Assembly: GCA_049472395.1 (NCBI GenBank)
Contig: JBLIRR010000013.1
Location: 81,878 to 145,877, forward strand
Direction: 5' to 3'
Origin: JBLIRR01 sp049472395
GTDB taxonomy: Bacteria > SZUA-182 > DTGQ01 > JBLIRR01
Length of the DNA: 64,000 nt
Shown: in pieces, positions 9,501-16,619 of the stretch
How the letters are laid out: each line of letters starts with the position of its first letter
Position numbering within the stretch: the first letter of the stretch is position 1
Made by a program: the position numbers and the translations under genes
Notes under the pieces: generated by a model
What the model was told of the DNA's origin: nothing
The model's database searches: none
What the model saw: only the letters and a program-made list of their open reading frames with translations

Positions 9501-12266
9501 ATCCCATGGTGGGTCGAACGTTTTAATGATACAAATTTTGATGGAGATCTTGTCGATGATCGTGATATCACTGATGCCCGAGGATTAGACCTTTTTGATA
9601 TCGGTACGACAACCTATTTGTTAGTTGCAGATGGTACACAAGGAGTCAAAATTATAAATCCTCAGAGTACAGTTCCTCCTACTACTGCCATGACTTTCAG
9701 GCAAGATGGTACCCTCGATCAAGGAAACGGATATATCACCCAGGCTCTTATGGGGAATGGTACCGCAGAAGCAATCAAATATTTTCAATTCAGCAAGCTT
9801 GAAAATGGCGAAAGCTCTACAGAGCCTCATGAATATGCGGCAGTAGCAAATGGAGAAGCTGGAGTTGTGATTCTCGATCTTGATAATGATGATGAAGAAG
9901 ACCTTGGCGATATGACCACAGATTCTTCGGATACTGTCACACCCCTTCTTATCGATACCAATGGATATGCCAATGACGTTGCAGTCGATAAGGATAATAA
10001 CTATCTCTATGTTGCTGATGGATCAAACGGATTGGTAATTATTGACCTTGATCCTAATAATACGGCAAGCTTCGGAACTGATAATGAGACGATGATACCC
10101 GCGCTCCTTAACGGGAGGACCAGCATATACAATGCCAACTCATCCAAGGGCACCTATAATCTTCGTGCTGTCGAATTGAATGATCCAAATAATCCCACAT
10201 ACGCTTATCTCGCATATGGAAGCAAGGGAGTGGTTATTCTTAAACTAAGTGATTATTCTGTGGCGGATGTCTACCCTGAAACCGGCCAGCCAAATGGAGA
10301 GGCCTATGATGTTGAATATGATATAACTTCCGATACACTCTTTGTTGCAATGAATACTGGCGAACTATTATCACTTGATGTGACCGATCCTACGAATATT
10401 GTGAAAAAGGGTGGACTTAATACCTATGGCCAAGCTTTAGCGATTGCCTATGGCGATATTGACAGTGATACAACAGGTGATGCTCCCTATGTATTTATCG
10501 CTAATGGTTCCGGAGGATTCCTGGCAGCGTCGGTCAAGACAAAGCCTGTTGTCTCGGTCGTCCTTCCCAATATCCAACCGGTCGGAGGCGGTGATACAAT
10601 CAAAGTCATAGGTTCGGGATTTAAAGACGATAATACTACCGTGACAATAACGAATAGTGAGGGCACCTATACTGTTCCTGCGAATCAGGTAACGGTCAAT
10701 TCATCCTTTGAGCTGACCTTCACCGCACCAATCTCTCCGTCAGGGCTTCCCGGACAGTTTATCCTCCAGGTAAACCGTTCTGATCTTAATACCAATGGAT
10801 ATCTGACAAATGCTATTGAATATCTCCCTGCAGAGATGCCTTTAATAGCCGTATCCGCTGCATCTGACGGCGCTGGAATGGCTGCTCCAGGTGCACAGGT
10901 ACCGCTTGACTTGCTGCTGCGCACCAATGGTGCAGGACAGGTGAGCGCAGTAACTGCCAGGATCGAATATGACACTAATCTTTTCTCCGTTTCTACGGAT
11001 GGATCGGGCAGCGTATTAGATTCGGTCTTTTCCATAAATGAAAACCTCGAAAAGATAGTGGAAATGGAAATTACAGACAGTGATTTGAATGATGATATTA
11101 AAACCTTAACAATCACGATCTTTAGTGAAGATCTTGGTGTGAATGCAGAAATTCTTGACGGCACCATTTTAGGAACTGTATACTTCACAGTAACTGGCGA
11201 TAGTCTCACGCAGACCGATACCACCCGTCCTCTGAGCAACAGCTTGAGCGTCAGCCAGGATCAGCAAGTGTCTACAATCCAAGGAGATTACGTAAAGGCC
11301 CAAGGAAGCAGCTTTGATATTTATGTGAAACCCGCTCCTCAAATGACCTGTACTTATAATGAGCAATGGAAAGAGGCAGGAGCAGACGATACCTTCGGTC
11401 CCTTTGAGGTGAATGTGGCTGAAGTGCTCGATGCATCGGCGAGCGTTTCAGGAGCATTAATCACATTTACTGCTCCATCAAATGCAATAGTTGATGCGGA
11501 TAATACTACGACTGGTAAATGTGTCTATACAGTTACGAGAGGTACACTCCAGAGCAGTGATCCTGACGGCACATGGGTAACTGTCTTTACTGATGCAACA
11601 GGAGACGCTGCAGTCACCTTAAGTGTTGGAACAAAAGGCGGAGAGTATACCATGACAATCAGCGGCGTTTATAATGGCGCAACATTAGCAGGCAATCCCT
11701 CTACTCCGTTAACTGAGCAATTCAATATTTACGCGGAAACTGCCACGGATGCAGCGGACTCTATCTCATTAAGCTATACTCCCACAGATCCGACAACAGG
11801 TTCAGCAGTAACCGTCACGGCAACCGCCTATGATAAATACGGTAATGTTCTTGGACCGAGGACCGATAGCACTAACCTTGAGGAGACGATTACCTTCATT
11901 ACGACCTATGGTACATTGAGCGCTCTGAGTGGTTCCACAAACAGAAGCGGGCAGGTCTCGGTTACTCTTAATCTGGAGAATGCGGTTGTCGCCCATGTTG
12001 TCACTGCATCCTATGATACCACCACGAAAGCAAGCATAACCATCACACCGGCAGGACCTGATGTTGATGCAAGCGGTGCCTGGGATGCGCTCCTTGATGT
12101 TCAGAAAGCAATCTATTATCATATTAACTGGACGGATCTTTCTGATTCTTCAATTCCAAAACCGGAAGGCGAAACATATGTTCCCGGTGATACAGACGAA
12201 AACCATCGCATGGACTTAAATGAAGTGATTGACATTATCAACCTCTCGCTGGGACTTTCCTCTTAA
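6528..12266 (+). CDS. Giant secreted LVIVD beta-propeller protein with cohesin-like and dockerin-like modules
   Basis: A 1912-aa protein with a signal peptide ending near AMA (residue 31), after a GGGAGG ribosome site. About 1300 residues carry LVIVD-type propeller repeats, for example VADGSNGLVIIDLD, IANGKNGVQIADVSDP and VANGEAGVVILDLD. Then follow an IPT/TIG-like Ig domain (about 1338-1433), a cohesin-like domain (about 1434-1590), two invasin/Big-like Ig domains (about 1603-1724 and 1742-1842) and a C-terminal dockerin-like pair (about 1842-1911). The second dockerin repeat, GDTDENHRMDLNEVIDII, has a good EF-type calcium loop; the first is degenerate. Asp/Asn-rich loops suggest calcium binding. 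Both cohesin-like and dockerin-like parts occur in one chain, so self-assembly or binding to the neighbouring cohesin-like protein is possible. Function is otherwise unknown. Confidence 0.85.
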   Translation: MEMIKRENYLILIGLCIMVFTLAFCAPQAMAGKQETLRREGHYGGKVYAVKVYKHTCDTDATTDDTFYNIAATESGLKIFSHGDASEDRSPLWINDFPDPNDVTSYQGGAVGRGIDYLKTGLDVVRINNEDNKPTDYAFYADGATLYMLDISDVTNNIEIVDSIPIPNVRAVKVDYIPAGSSGSNMYYAFALAYQEGTPGTTSLAICKIDTGATDVLSSFGAINLDKDSTNPNNEGGCALDFIGDFDNDGTREDPYLFIADGTEGIKAVNLANLYASSPSLPTTSNLTDIDTTGTALGIDVVRFGDNVYAFVADGDDGLKVYDVTTPSSMSTNDTLTGSLAFSYETGYSGKAYDVKLFGTTAFIANGKNGVQIADVSDPNNPVDITLSKYNGSGARMTYIDSDLSADRFQGTAYGLDFDVSSDGNTWKEKAYPIIAWGEAGLVKMKAEIEEVDKDALARIVDMVSDGTYVWILRNDGKLSRITPGSSMTITTTTNKVFSDATCDFHNWWGEHTIGNIVSCGDYIYGVDDQSMDKIARVKKTGFSTSSTSQASYSQASDFSDDFHLGSAYIQNFILRLFTNGTNVFFVDYDISGDGATTTSNNVLHYNQQGEIGRLDLSKFAAEADMIETNARIFDVSADPRASRIVVTNDYIYGIRYGHNKYGDGSGDCLVQIPTSFAATSTAIVDDTHGGRNWPDIVNLVTDGTNVCAVDQSGDLLLLKTTNWSSTSIDVIRNDENHFITPSITAGYSHPVGRTIPIFIQGNYVYGRKYDATGCLSRVQIAGFPGTTTFGRDTSADYANFTIRAPENADPPGQLTGAVADEIIYITGDGQDIYVMRDETGDIYKVAIDRFGTSDDMTADAIRSKASYFRWMDDDVDDSYDSTVDCGKIVFCKGYIFGIADDSSADLSEIGFIVDETNDKVCLKKGGNKFNDYYPYFCGDARDIVFYKNSNNDSSDDVYIADGERGIVKIQFSAPTDASSDLYPDGKVWHHIPWWVERFNDTNFDGDLVDDRDITDARGLDLFDIGTTTYLLVADGTQGVKIINPQSTVPPTTAMTFRQDGTLDQGNGYITQALMGNGTAEAIKYFQFSKLENGESSTEPHEYAAVANGEAGVVILDLDNDDEEDLGDMTTDSSDTVTPLLIDTNGYANDVAVDKDNNYLYVADGSNGLVIIDLDPNNTASFGTDNETMIPALLNGRTSIYNANSSKGTYNLRAVELNDPNNPTYAYLAYGSKGVVILKLSDYSVADVYPETGQPNGEAYDVEYDITSDTLFVAMNTGELLSLDVTDPTNIVKKGGLNTYGQALAIAYGDIDSDTTGDAPYVFIANGSGGFLAASVKTKPVVSVVLPNIQPVGGGDTIKVIGSGFKDDNTTVTITNSEGTYTVPANQVTVNSSFELTFTAPISPSGLPGQFILQVNRSDLNTNGYLTNAIEYLPAEMPLIAVSAASDGAGMAAPGAQVPLDLLLRTNGAGQVSAVTARIEYDTNLFSVSTDGSGSVLDSVFSINENLEKIVEMEITDSDLNDDIKTLTITIFSEDLGVNAEILDGTILGTVYFTVTGDSLTQTDTTRPLSNSLSVSQDQQVSTIQGDYVKAQGSSFDIYVKPAPQMTCTYNEQWKEAGADDTFGPFEVNVAEVLDASASVSGALITFTAPSNAIVDADNTTTGKCVYTVTRGTLQSSDPDGTWVTVFTDATGDAAVTLSVGTKGGEYTMTISGVYNGATLAGNPSTPLTEQFNIYAETATDAADSISLSYTPTDPTTGSAVTVTATAYDKYGNVLGPRTDSTNLEETITFITTYGTLSALSGSTNRSGQVSVTLNLENAVVAHVVTASYDTTTKASITITPAGPDVDASGAWDALLDVQKAIYYHINWTDLSDSSIPKPEGETYVPGDTDENHRMDLNEVIDIINLSLGLSS

Positions 12267-12276
12267 TCTTAAAACA

Positions 12277-12308
12277 GTCGTCAAGCCTCCCAACCGAGGC
12301 TTGACGAC
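12277..12308 (+). terminator. Perfect 13-bp hairpin after the giant gene
   Basis: Stem 12277-12289 pairs fully with 12296-12308 around a CCAACC loop. No T-run follows directly, so it may act with the second hairpin 19 bases downstream, or protect the mRNA 3' end. Confidence 0.75.
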
Positions 12309-12327
12309 ACAATTCACTGTGTTTTTC

Positions 12328-12363
12328 GGCCCAATCCCATAGTAAAAGATATGGGATTGGGCC
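12328..12363 (+). terminator. Perfect 14-bp hairpin followed by T-rich tract
   Basis: Stem 12328-12341 pairs fully with 12350-12363 around an 8-base loop, followed by TTTCTATTATT. It is a rho-independent terminator ending the secreted-protein genes. Confidence 0.85.
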
Positions 12364-12451
12364 TTTCTATTATTCCCTTCACTTTCTTTTTGATAAAAAT
12401 CACAATACATGCTATAAATAGATCGTGAAGTGAAGCGTCGCTCTACCAGTT

Positions 12452-12518
12452 ACTGGATGCTTGATGCTGGAAAAAACATTCTTTTAGCTATCAGCATCCA
12501 GAAACGAGCATCAAGTAC
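12452..12518. repeat. Imperfect inverted repeat of GCATCAAG/GCATCCAG words
   Basis: ACTGGATGCTTGATGCT (12452-12468) faces AGCATCCAG and AGCATCAAGTACT (12493-12518). The words resemble dispersed small palindromic repeats of some delta-type genomes. It lies in the 350-base gap before the lipoprotein gene. Confidence 0.55.
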
Positions 12519-12533
12519 TGCAAAAATAAAAAC

Positions 12534-12563
12534 TTGATATATTTGATTAATTTCTCTTATAGA
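12534..12563 (+). promoter_or_regulatory. Possible sigma-70 promoter for lipoprotein gene
   Basis: TTGATA (12534-12539), 18-base spacer, TATAGA (12558-12563). A perfect 10-bp palindrome TTGTATACAA at 12576-12585 lies just after it and could be an operator. Both are weak predictions in AT-rich DNA. Confidence 0.4.
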
Positions 12564-12619
12564 GAGGATAGTGAGTTGTATACAATACAGCCATGCGAGG
12601 ATATGGAGGCACAATTTTT

Positions 12620-13189
12620 ATGAGGGGGAAAAAGCTGGGGTTGCTTATAGTATTGTGCGCGCTTCTTGAGGGCTGTGCTCTTTTAAGATTCGGGAAACTG
12701 CCTGTAAAGCCGGACCTTACTGTTATCATAGCCCCTCGTACGTTTTCATATAACCAAGGACGGGCAGGCATTATTTTTTTTGCACCCTCTTATTCCTCAT
12801 CCCTCTCTGCAGAATGTACCGCCATATTTCAAAAGGCATTTTTAAAGCATAAAGATTTTAAAATAATTGAGCAGTGCTCAGCACCTGATCATACCGAAGA
12901 ATATCTTATGGATCTTGCCTCGGAAAAAGGATATGATATTCTGGTGCGGGGCGCGATATCAGATTTCTTTCCTGCTTATGGAGCAGAAAAATCCCGAGTC
13001 GCACTCTCAATAAAGGTTTATGATGTCAAAACCCACGTAACCCTCTGGTATATAGATTGGCTAGCCGAGGCAGGAGGAATGCCCGAAAAGGATTGGATCA
13101 TTTGGAGAAGGGCCTATAAACCTCCCCCTTCTCCCTATGTCCTCTTAAGGCATATAGCTGATGAAACAGCGAGAATGATGGCACAATGA
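12620..13189 (+). CDS. Lipoprotein, possible TolB/CsgG-like fold
   Basis: A 189-aa lipoprotein with lipobox LEGC near residue 19. The ATG at 12620 is preferred to the in-frame ATG at 12593 because GGAGG (12605-12609) precedes it and it gives a normal signal peptide. The body has alternating strands and helices: an early strand PDLTVIIAPR, a helix, then GYDILVRGAISDF and a strand VALSIKVYDVKTHVTLW. This recalls CsgG/TolB-type or FlgO-like lipoproteins in which a strand-helix domain reports RGxI and later xVYDxKT. The resemblance is loose. It is followed after 4 bases by a probable outer-membrane barrel gene. Confidence 0.6.
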   Translation: MRGKKLGLLIVLCALLEGCALLRFGKLPVKPDLTVIIAPRTFSYNQGRAGIIFFAPSYSSSLSAECTAIFQKAFLKHKDFKIIEQCSAPDHTEEYLMDLASEKGYDILVRGAISDFFPAYGAEKSRVALSIKVYDVKTHVTLWYIDWLAEAGGMPEKDWIIWRRAYKPPPSPYVLLRHIADETARMMAQ

Positions 13190-13193
13190 TTCT

Positions 13194-13790
13194 ATGAAAA
13201 GGATACTTTTAGGCTTTGAAATAATGATACTCATCCTGCTACCGGCAAGTGGCAACGGTTTCTGTGCCCTCAAGGACAGGCTCAAAGATCCCTATTATGA
13301 TAAAAGTCTGACCAGATTTTCAGTGCGTCTTCTGTATGGAGGAGTGAATTCCAGCACTGAAAATAAAAAATTGCAGGATGTTCGCGGAGGAGGTATGGAA
13401 TGCGAATATGAAAAGCTTAAAGCATCGGCTTTTTTCTCAGCAATGGTGGGACTTGGCTTTATTACCCTTGATGATAGCTCAACCTCACGCCTGCAATATT
13501 TGGATAGTCTGTTTGCTAAAGTAGGATTCAATTTTATAGGCCTCTCATATCTTAATTTTATGGAACTTAAAATAGGACCGGATATTCGATGTTTTAAATT
13601 AGAAGCGACCGATAATAATAATAGGACTCAATCTCACCTCGGACTTGGGATGGGACTTAATATATCGGTAGAGTTTGCTATCAAACCAAAATGGTTTGTT
13701 GGTGGAGGTCTTCGCGAGGGAATAGTTAATTATAGCAATGAGGAACTTCAAACACGGTTTTTATTTCTTCATCTTCAAAGAAGCTTTTAA
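13194..13790 (+). CDS. Probable outer-membrane beta-barrel protein, unknown function
   Basis: A 198-aa protein with a signal peptide (about 1-25) and alternating amphipathic strands such as FSVRLLYGGVN, GLGMGLNISVEFAI and WFVGGGLREGIVNY. The last residue is Phe, the usual outer-membrane insertion signal of barrel proteins. Length suits an 8-stranded barrel. It follows a lipoprotein gene with a 4-base gap, so the two are one transcription unit. No named family is recognised. Confidence 0.6.
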   Translation: MKRILLGFEIMILILLPASGNGFCALKDRLKDPYYDKSLTRFSVRLLYGGVNSSTENKKLQDVRGGGMECEYEKLKASAFFSAMVGLGFITLDDSSTSRLQYLDSLFAKVGFNFIGLSYLNFMELKIGPDIRCFKLEATDNNNRTQSHLGLGMGLNISVEFAIKPKWFVGGGLREGIVNYSNEELQTRFLFLHLQRSF

Positions 13791-13810
13791 AAGTAACATA
13801 AACCAATATC

Positions 13811-13839
13811 TTGAAGCAAATATGCTGTTATGATAATAT
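13811..13839 (+). promoter_or_regulatory. Possible sigma-70 promoter for coiled-coil gene
   Basis: TTGAAG (13811-13816), 17-base spacer, TAATAT (13834-13839), about 70 bases before the ATG at 13911. A weak match. Confidence 0.35.
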
Positions 13840-13910
13840 AACATCATGAATATAAAGCAAATTCCTTTACATTTTTAAAACCTAGTAATGTATTTTATAT
13901 AGGAGAAGCC

Positions 13911-16619
13911 ATGTCTAAAAAGTTAAAAGATCAGGATCTAAAAGATCAGGATCTAAATTCTGAAGAGCTATATGAGGCAATAGAAGAGAAAGCCCTCTCA
14001 CTTGATCACCTTCTTGAAGAGGCCCGCCAGGAGGAAATGCACTTTCAGGATCTTTTAAATGATATTAAACTGCAGACAGAAGAATTTGTACAAAACAGCT
14101 CCCTGCTCACAAAGGTCGAAAAACGACTTGAAACCTTAAAATTCACTGCTGAAGTCACTGAAGAGCATATTGAAAAACTTATGTCCTATAAAGAAAAGAT
14201 TGACTACCTTGAATCTGAGATGGAAAGCATAACCTCCTTTTCTGAAAATTTTGAAAAACAGTACGATGATATATCACGTGCAAAAGAAATACTTGACCAT
14301 ATCGAGGATAAGATAGAGAATTTAAACCACCCTATTGATGATCTTAAAGAGCATATTCAGCGATTGGAAGGATCCACCACATCTCTTGATAATAAACTTG
14401 AATTTATTGAAGATGAGATCAAAAAGGCAGAAAAATCAATTCACTCTATTCAACAATTAGGGGCTGATCTTGACGAGCGTAAAATTGACGTGAAATCCCT
14501 CTTATCAGTACATGGGGAATTATCACAAAATATTGACAGAATTGAAAAGCAGACAGCAGATTACCACACACAGCTTGAAAAGGCGCAAGATACTGTTAAT
14601 TCATTGCTTGCAAATAGTGAAAGTTATGATCTTACAAAACAGAAGATTGATAGCCTTAATTCTATGGCGGAGTATGTGAAAAGCAAGGTTCAAAGTCTTT
14701 CTCAACAAAGATTGATTGTAGAGAAGGCCAATGAAGAGGCGGGAAAGCTTAATGTTCTTTTCTGGGACATGGAGGCGAAAATAAATAAGCTTACAGAGGA
14801 GAATAAACTCATCAAACGGGCTGAAAAGAACGTTATTCATGTGGAACAGATGCTTGAGGAATTGGATGGCAAAATGAAGAGAATCGACGAGGCAGAAGAG
14901 CTTCTCGCCGATCTCACGAAAAAGATGAAATCTCTCGATGAATTCTCACAAAGCCTGGATGTGCGCACATATAATTTATCCAAACATGCGCAATCAATAA
15001 CAAGTCTGGAGAATCGATTAAAGGAGGTTCAAGAGGAAATCCACCTTCTTGGAGACAGAGAAGAATATGTAAACAAGATAAAAGATGGTATTGCAAATAT
15101 TCAAGATGAATATGAAGAATTTGAGAAAAAAATCATCACTATGAAAGAGGAGATGGCCCATCTGAGAGAGCACACTTCCTTAATCGATGAAGTTCGCAAT
15201 CGCCTCAACAAGCTTGATTTTATGGCTGATGACTGTTCTATGAAGACTGAACATCTGAAAGACAGTCTCAATTTGGTGTCAGAATCCCAGGACAAAATTA
15301 ATAATCTCGATTCAAAATTTATTGATATAGAGAATAAGATTAACCTCATCGAATCCCAACAACCTTATCTTGACGAAATAAATGAGCGCATTATTTTCTT
15401 CAAGGATGAGACTGAGGAAATAAATAAAATGGGACAGCGTTTGCTGAGCTCAAAGGGAGAAATCACTGAAATCTCGGAAAAAATGGATCAGCTGTTTTCC
15501 TTAGCAAAGAAACTGGAGGAAAAAGAAAGTTTATTTACCGACCGGCAATCTCTAATTGAAAAAATCGCTATGCGGTTTGACAAGCTTAATGAGGTAGCAC
15601 ATGAAATTAATGAAAGTTCGCACCAGCTCTTAGATAACAAACACCAGATCGATCTTATTCAGAATACGCTTGACCAATACCAGGTAGAAATAACCGCACT
15701 GAAATCCCAGCATAAGGAAGTAATGGCCCAGAATGACTCATTAAATAGCGTGGTAAGCACTATTGATTCATTGAAAAATTCAACCATAGAGATAGAGAAC
15801 AAACTCAATAAGGTTACTGAGGATATTGTAAAATTTGATGATTTATATACAAAAATCGAGCATAAGCATGAAGAATTGGACAATATAACGCGGAAAATCG
15901 ATAAAAAACTCCAGAGCGCAACATCACGGCAAAAGGAATATGAGAAATCACTCCAGGGAAAATTTGATGAATTCTCATCCCTGTCTGTAAAGCTGGATGA
16001 TAATATTGATCGAATCATAGAAAACTCTAAGAAAATAGATGCAATTGAGTTTAAATTGAAAAAATTTGAGGAATATACACAACAAATCGATGAGAGAATT
16101 GGTTATATCTCTGAACAGCAGGAATTAATCACGCAGACAGAAAATAAATTAAATAAACTGATCACAATAAATAATACGATAGATTCTCAAATCAAAAAGG
16201 CATCTGAGAAAAAGACAAGCCTCGACAATACCATAAAGTCACTGGATGAGTTGAATGAGATCCGCTTAAGGACCCAGGAACAATGCAATGAACTTGCCGG
16301 GAAATCAAATTATTTCAATGAAATAGAGTCAAAAATTGATAGTTTTTCCTCAAAGATAGCGAATATAGACAAAAAAATTCAGGGGATACAGAATAGTACA
16401 AAAGTGATTGATGAAACTGATAAACGCATGAAAAATCTCATATTTATTTCTGAAGATCTAAAAGTAAAATTAGGCAACTTAACGATGCATGAAAAATCAG
16501 TTGAGCACGCTATCCAGGCATCAGACAAATTGCAGTTTCTTTTAACCGCAGCTGAAGTCCGGATCAAGGAACTTTCAGAACGCGTCAATGTAGACGGAAA
16601 CAGTAAACATAATGGATAA
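13911..16619 (+). CDS. Giant cytoplasmic coiled-coil protein
   Basis: A 902-aa protein that is almost all heptad-repeat coiled coil, with many recurring units such as LDSKFIDIENKI, LDEINERI and IDSLKNSTIEIENKLNKV spaced about 40-50 residues apart. It has no signal peptide or membrane segment, so it is probably cytoplasmic. Glu, Lys, Asp, Ile and Leu dominate and there are few aromatic or Cys residues. The N-terminus has a doubled KDQDL (residues 5-14), reflecting a 15-bp tandem duplication at about 13926-13955. The ribosome site is AGGAG. Its stop overlaps the start of the deacetylase gene by 8 bases, so the two are coupled. It resembles SMC-like or cytoskeletal proteins only in composition; there is no ATPase head. 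Confidence 0.7.
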   Translation: MSKKLKDQDLKDQDLNSEELYEAIEEKALSLDHLLEEARQEEMHFQDLLNDIKLQTEEFVQNSSLLTKVEKRLETLKFTAEVTEEHIEKLMSYKEKIDYLESEMESITSFSENFEKQYDDISRAKEILDHIEDKIENLNHPIDDLKEHIQRLEGSTTSLDNKLEFIEDEIKKAEKSIHSIQQLGADLDERKIDVKSLLSVHGELSQNIDRIEKQTADYHTQLEKAQDTVNSLLANSESYDLTKQKIDSLNSMAEYVKSKVQSLSQQRLIVEKANEEAGKLNVLFWDMEAKINKLTEENKLIKRAEKNVIHVEQMLEELDGKMKRIDEAEELLADLTKKMKSLDEFSQSLDVRTYNLSKHAQSITSLENRLKEVQEEIHLLGDREEYVNKIKDGIANIQDEYEEFEKKIITMKEEMAHLREHTSLIDEVRNRLNKLDFMADDCSMKTEHLKDSLNLVSESQDKINNLDSKFIDIENKINLIESQQPYLDEINERIIFFKDETEEINKMGQRLLSSKGEITEISEKMDQLFSLAKKLEEKESLFTDRQSLIEKIAMRFDKLNEVAHEINESSHQLLDNKHQIDLIQNTLDQYQVEITALKSQHKEVMAQNDSLNSVVSTIDSLKNSTIEIENKLNKVTEDIVKFDDLYTKIEHKHEELDNITRKIDKKLQSATSRQKEYEKSLQGKFDEFSSLSVKLDDNIDRIIENSKKIDAIEFKLKKFEEYTQQIDERIGYISEQQELITQTENKLNKLITINNTIDSQIKKASEKKTSLDNTIKSLDELNEIRLRTQEQCNELAGKSNYFNEIESKIDSFSSKIANIDKKIQGIQNSTKVIDETDKRMKNLIFISEDLKVKLGNLTMHEKSVEHAIQASDKLQFLLTAAEVRIKELSERVNVDGNSKHNG

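Noticed and set aside
10685..11239. 184-aa minus-strand frame inside the giant propeller gene
   Set aside because: It is fully inside a clearly coding plus-strand gene and its sequence is Ser/Arg/Val-rich shadow composition.
15659..16018. 119-aa minus-strand frame inside the coiled-coil gene
   Set aside because: Ser/Phe-rich complement of Lys/Glu-rich coding sequence, not a gene.
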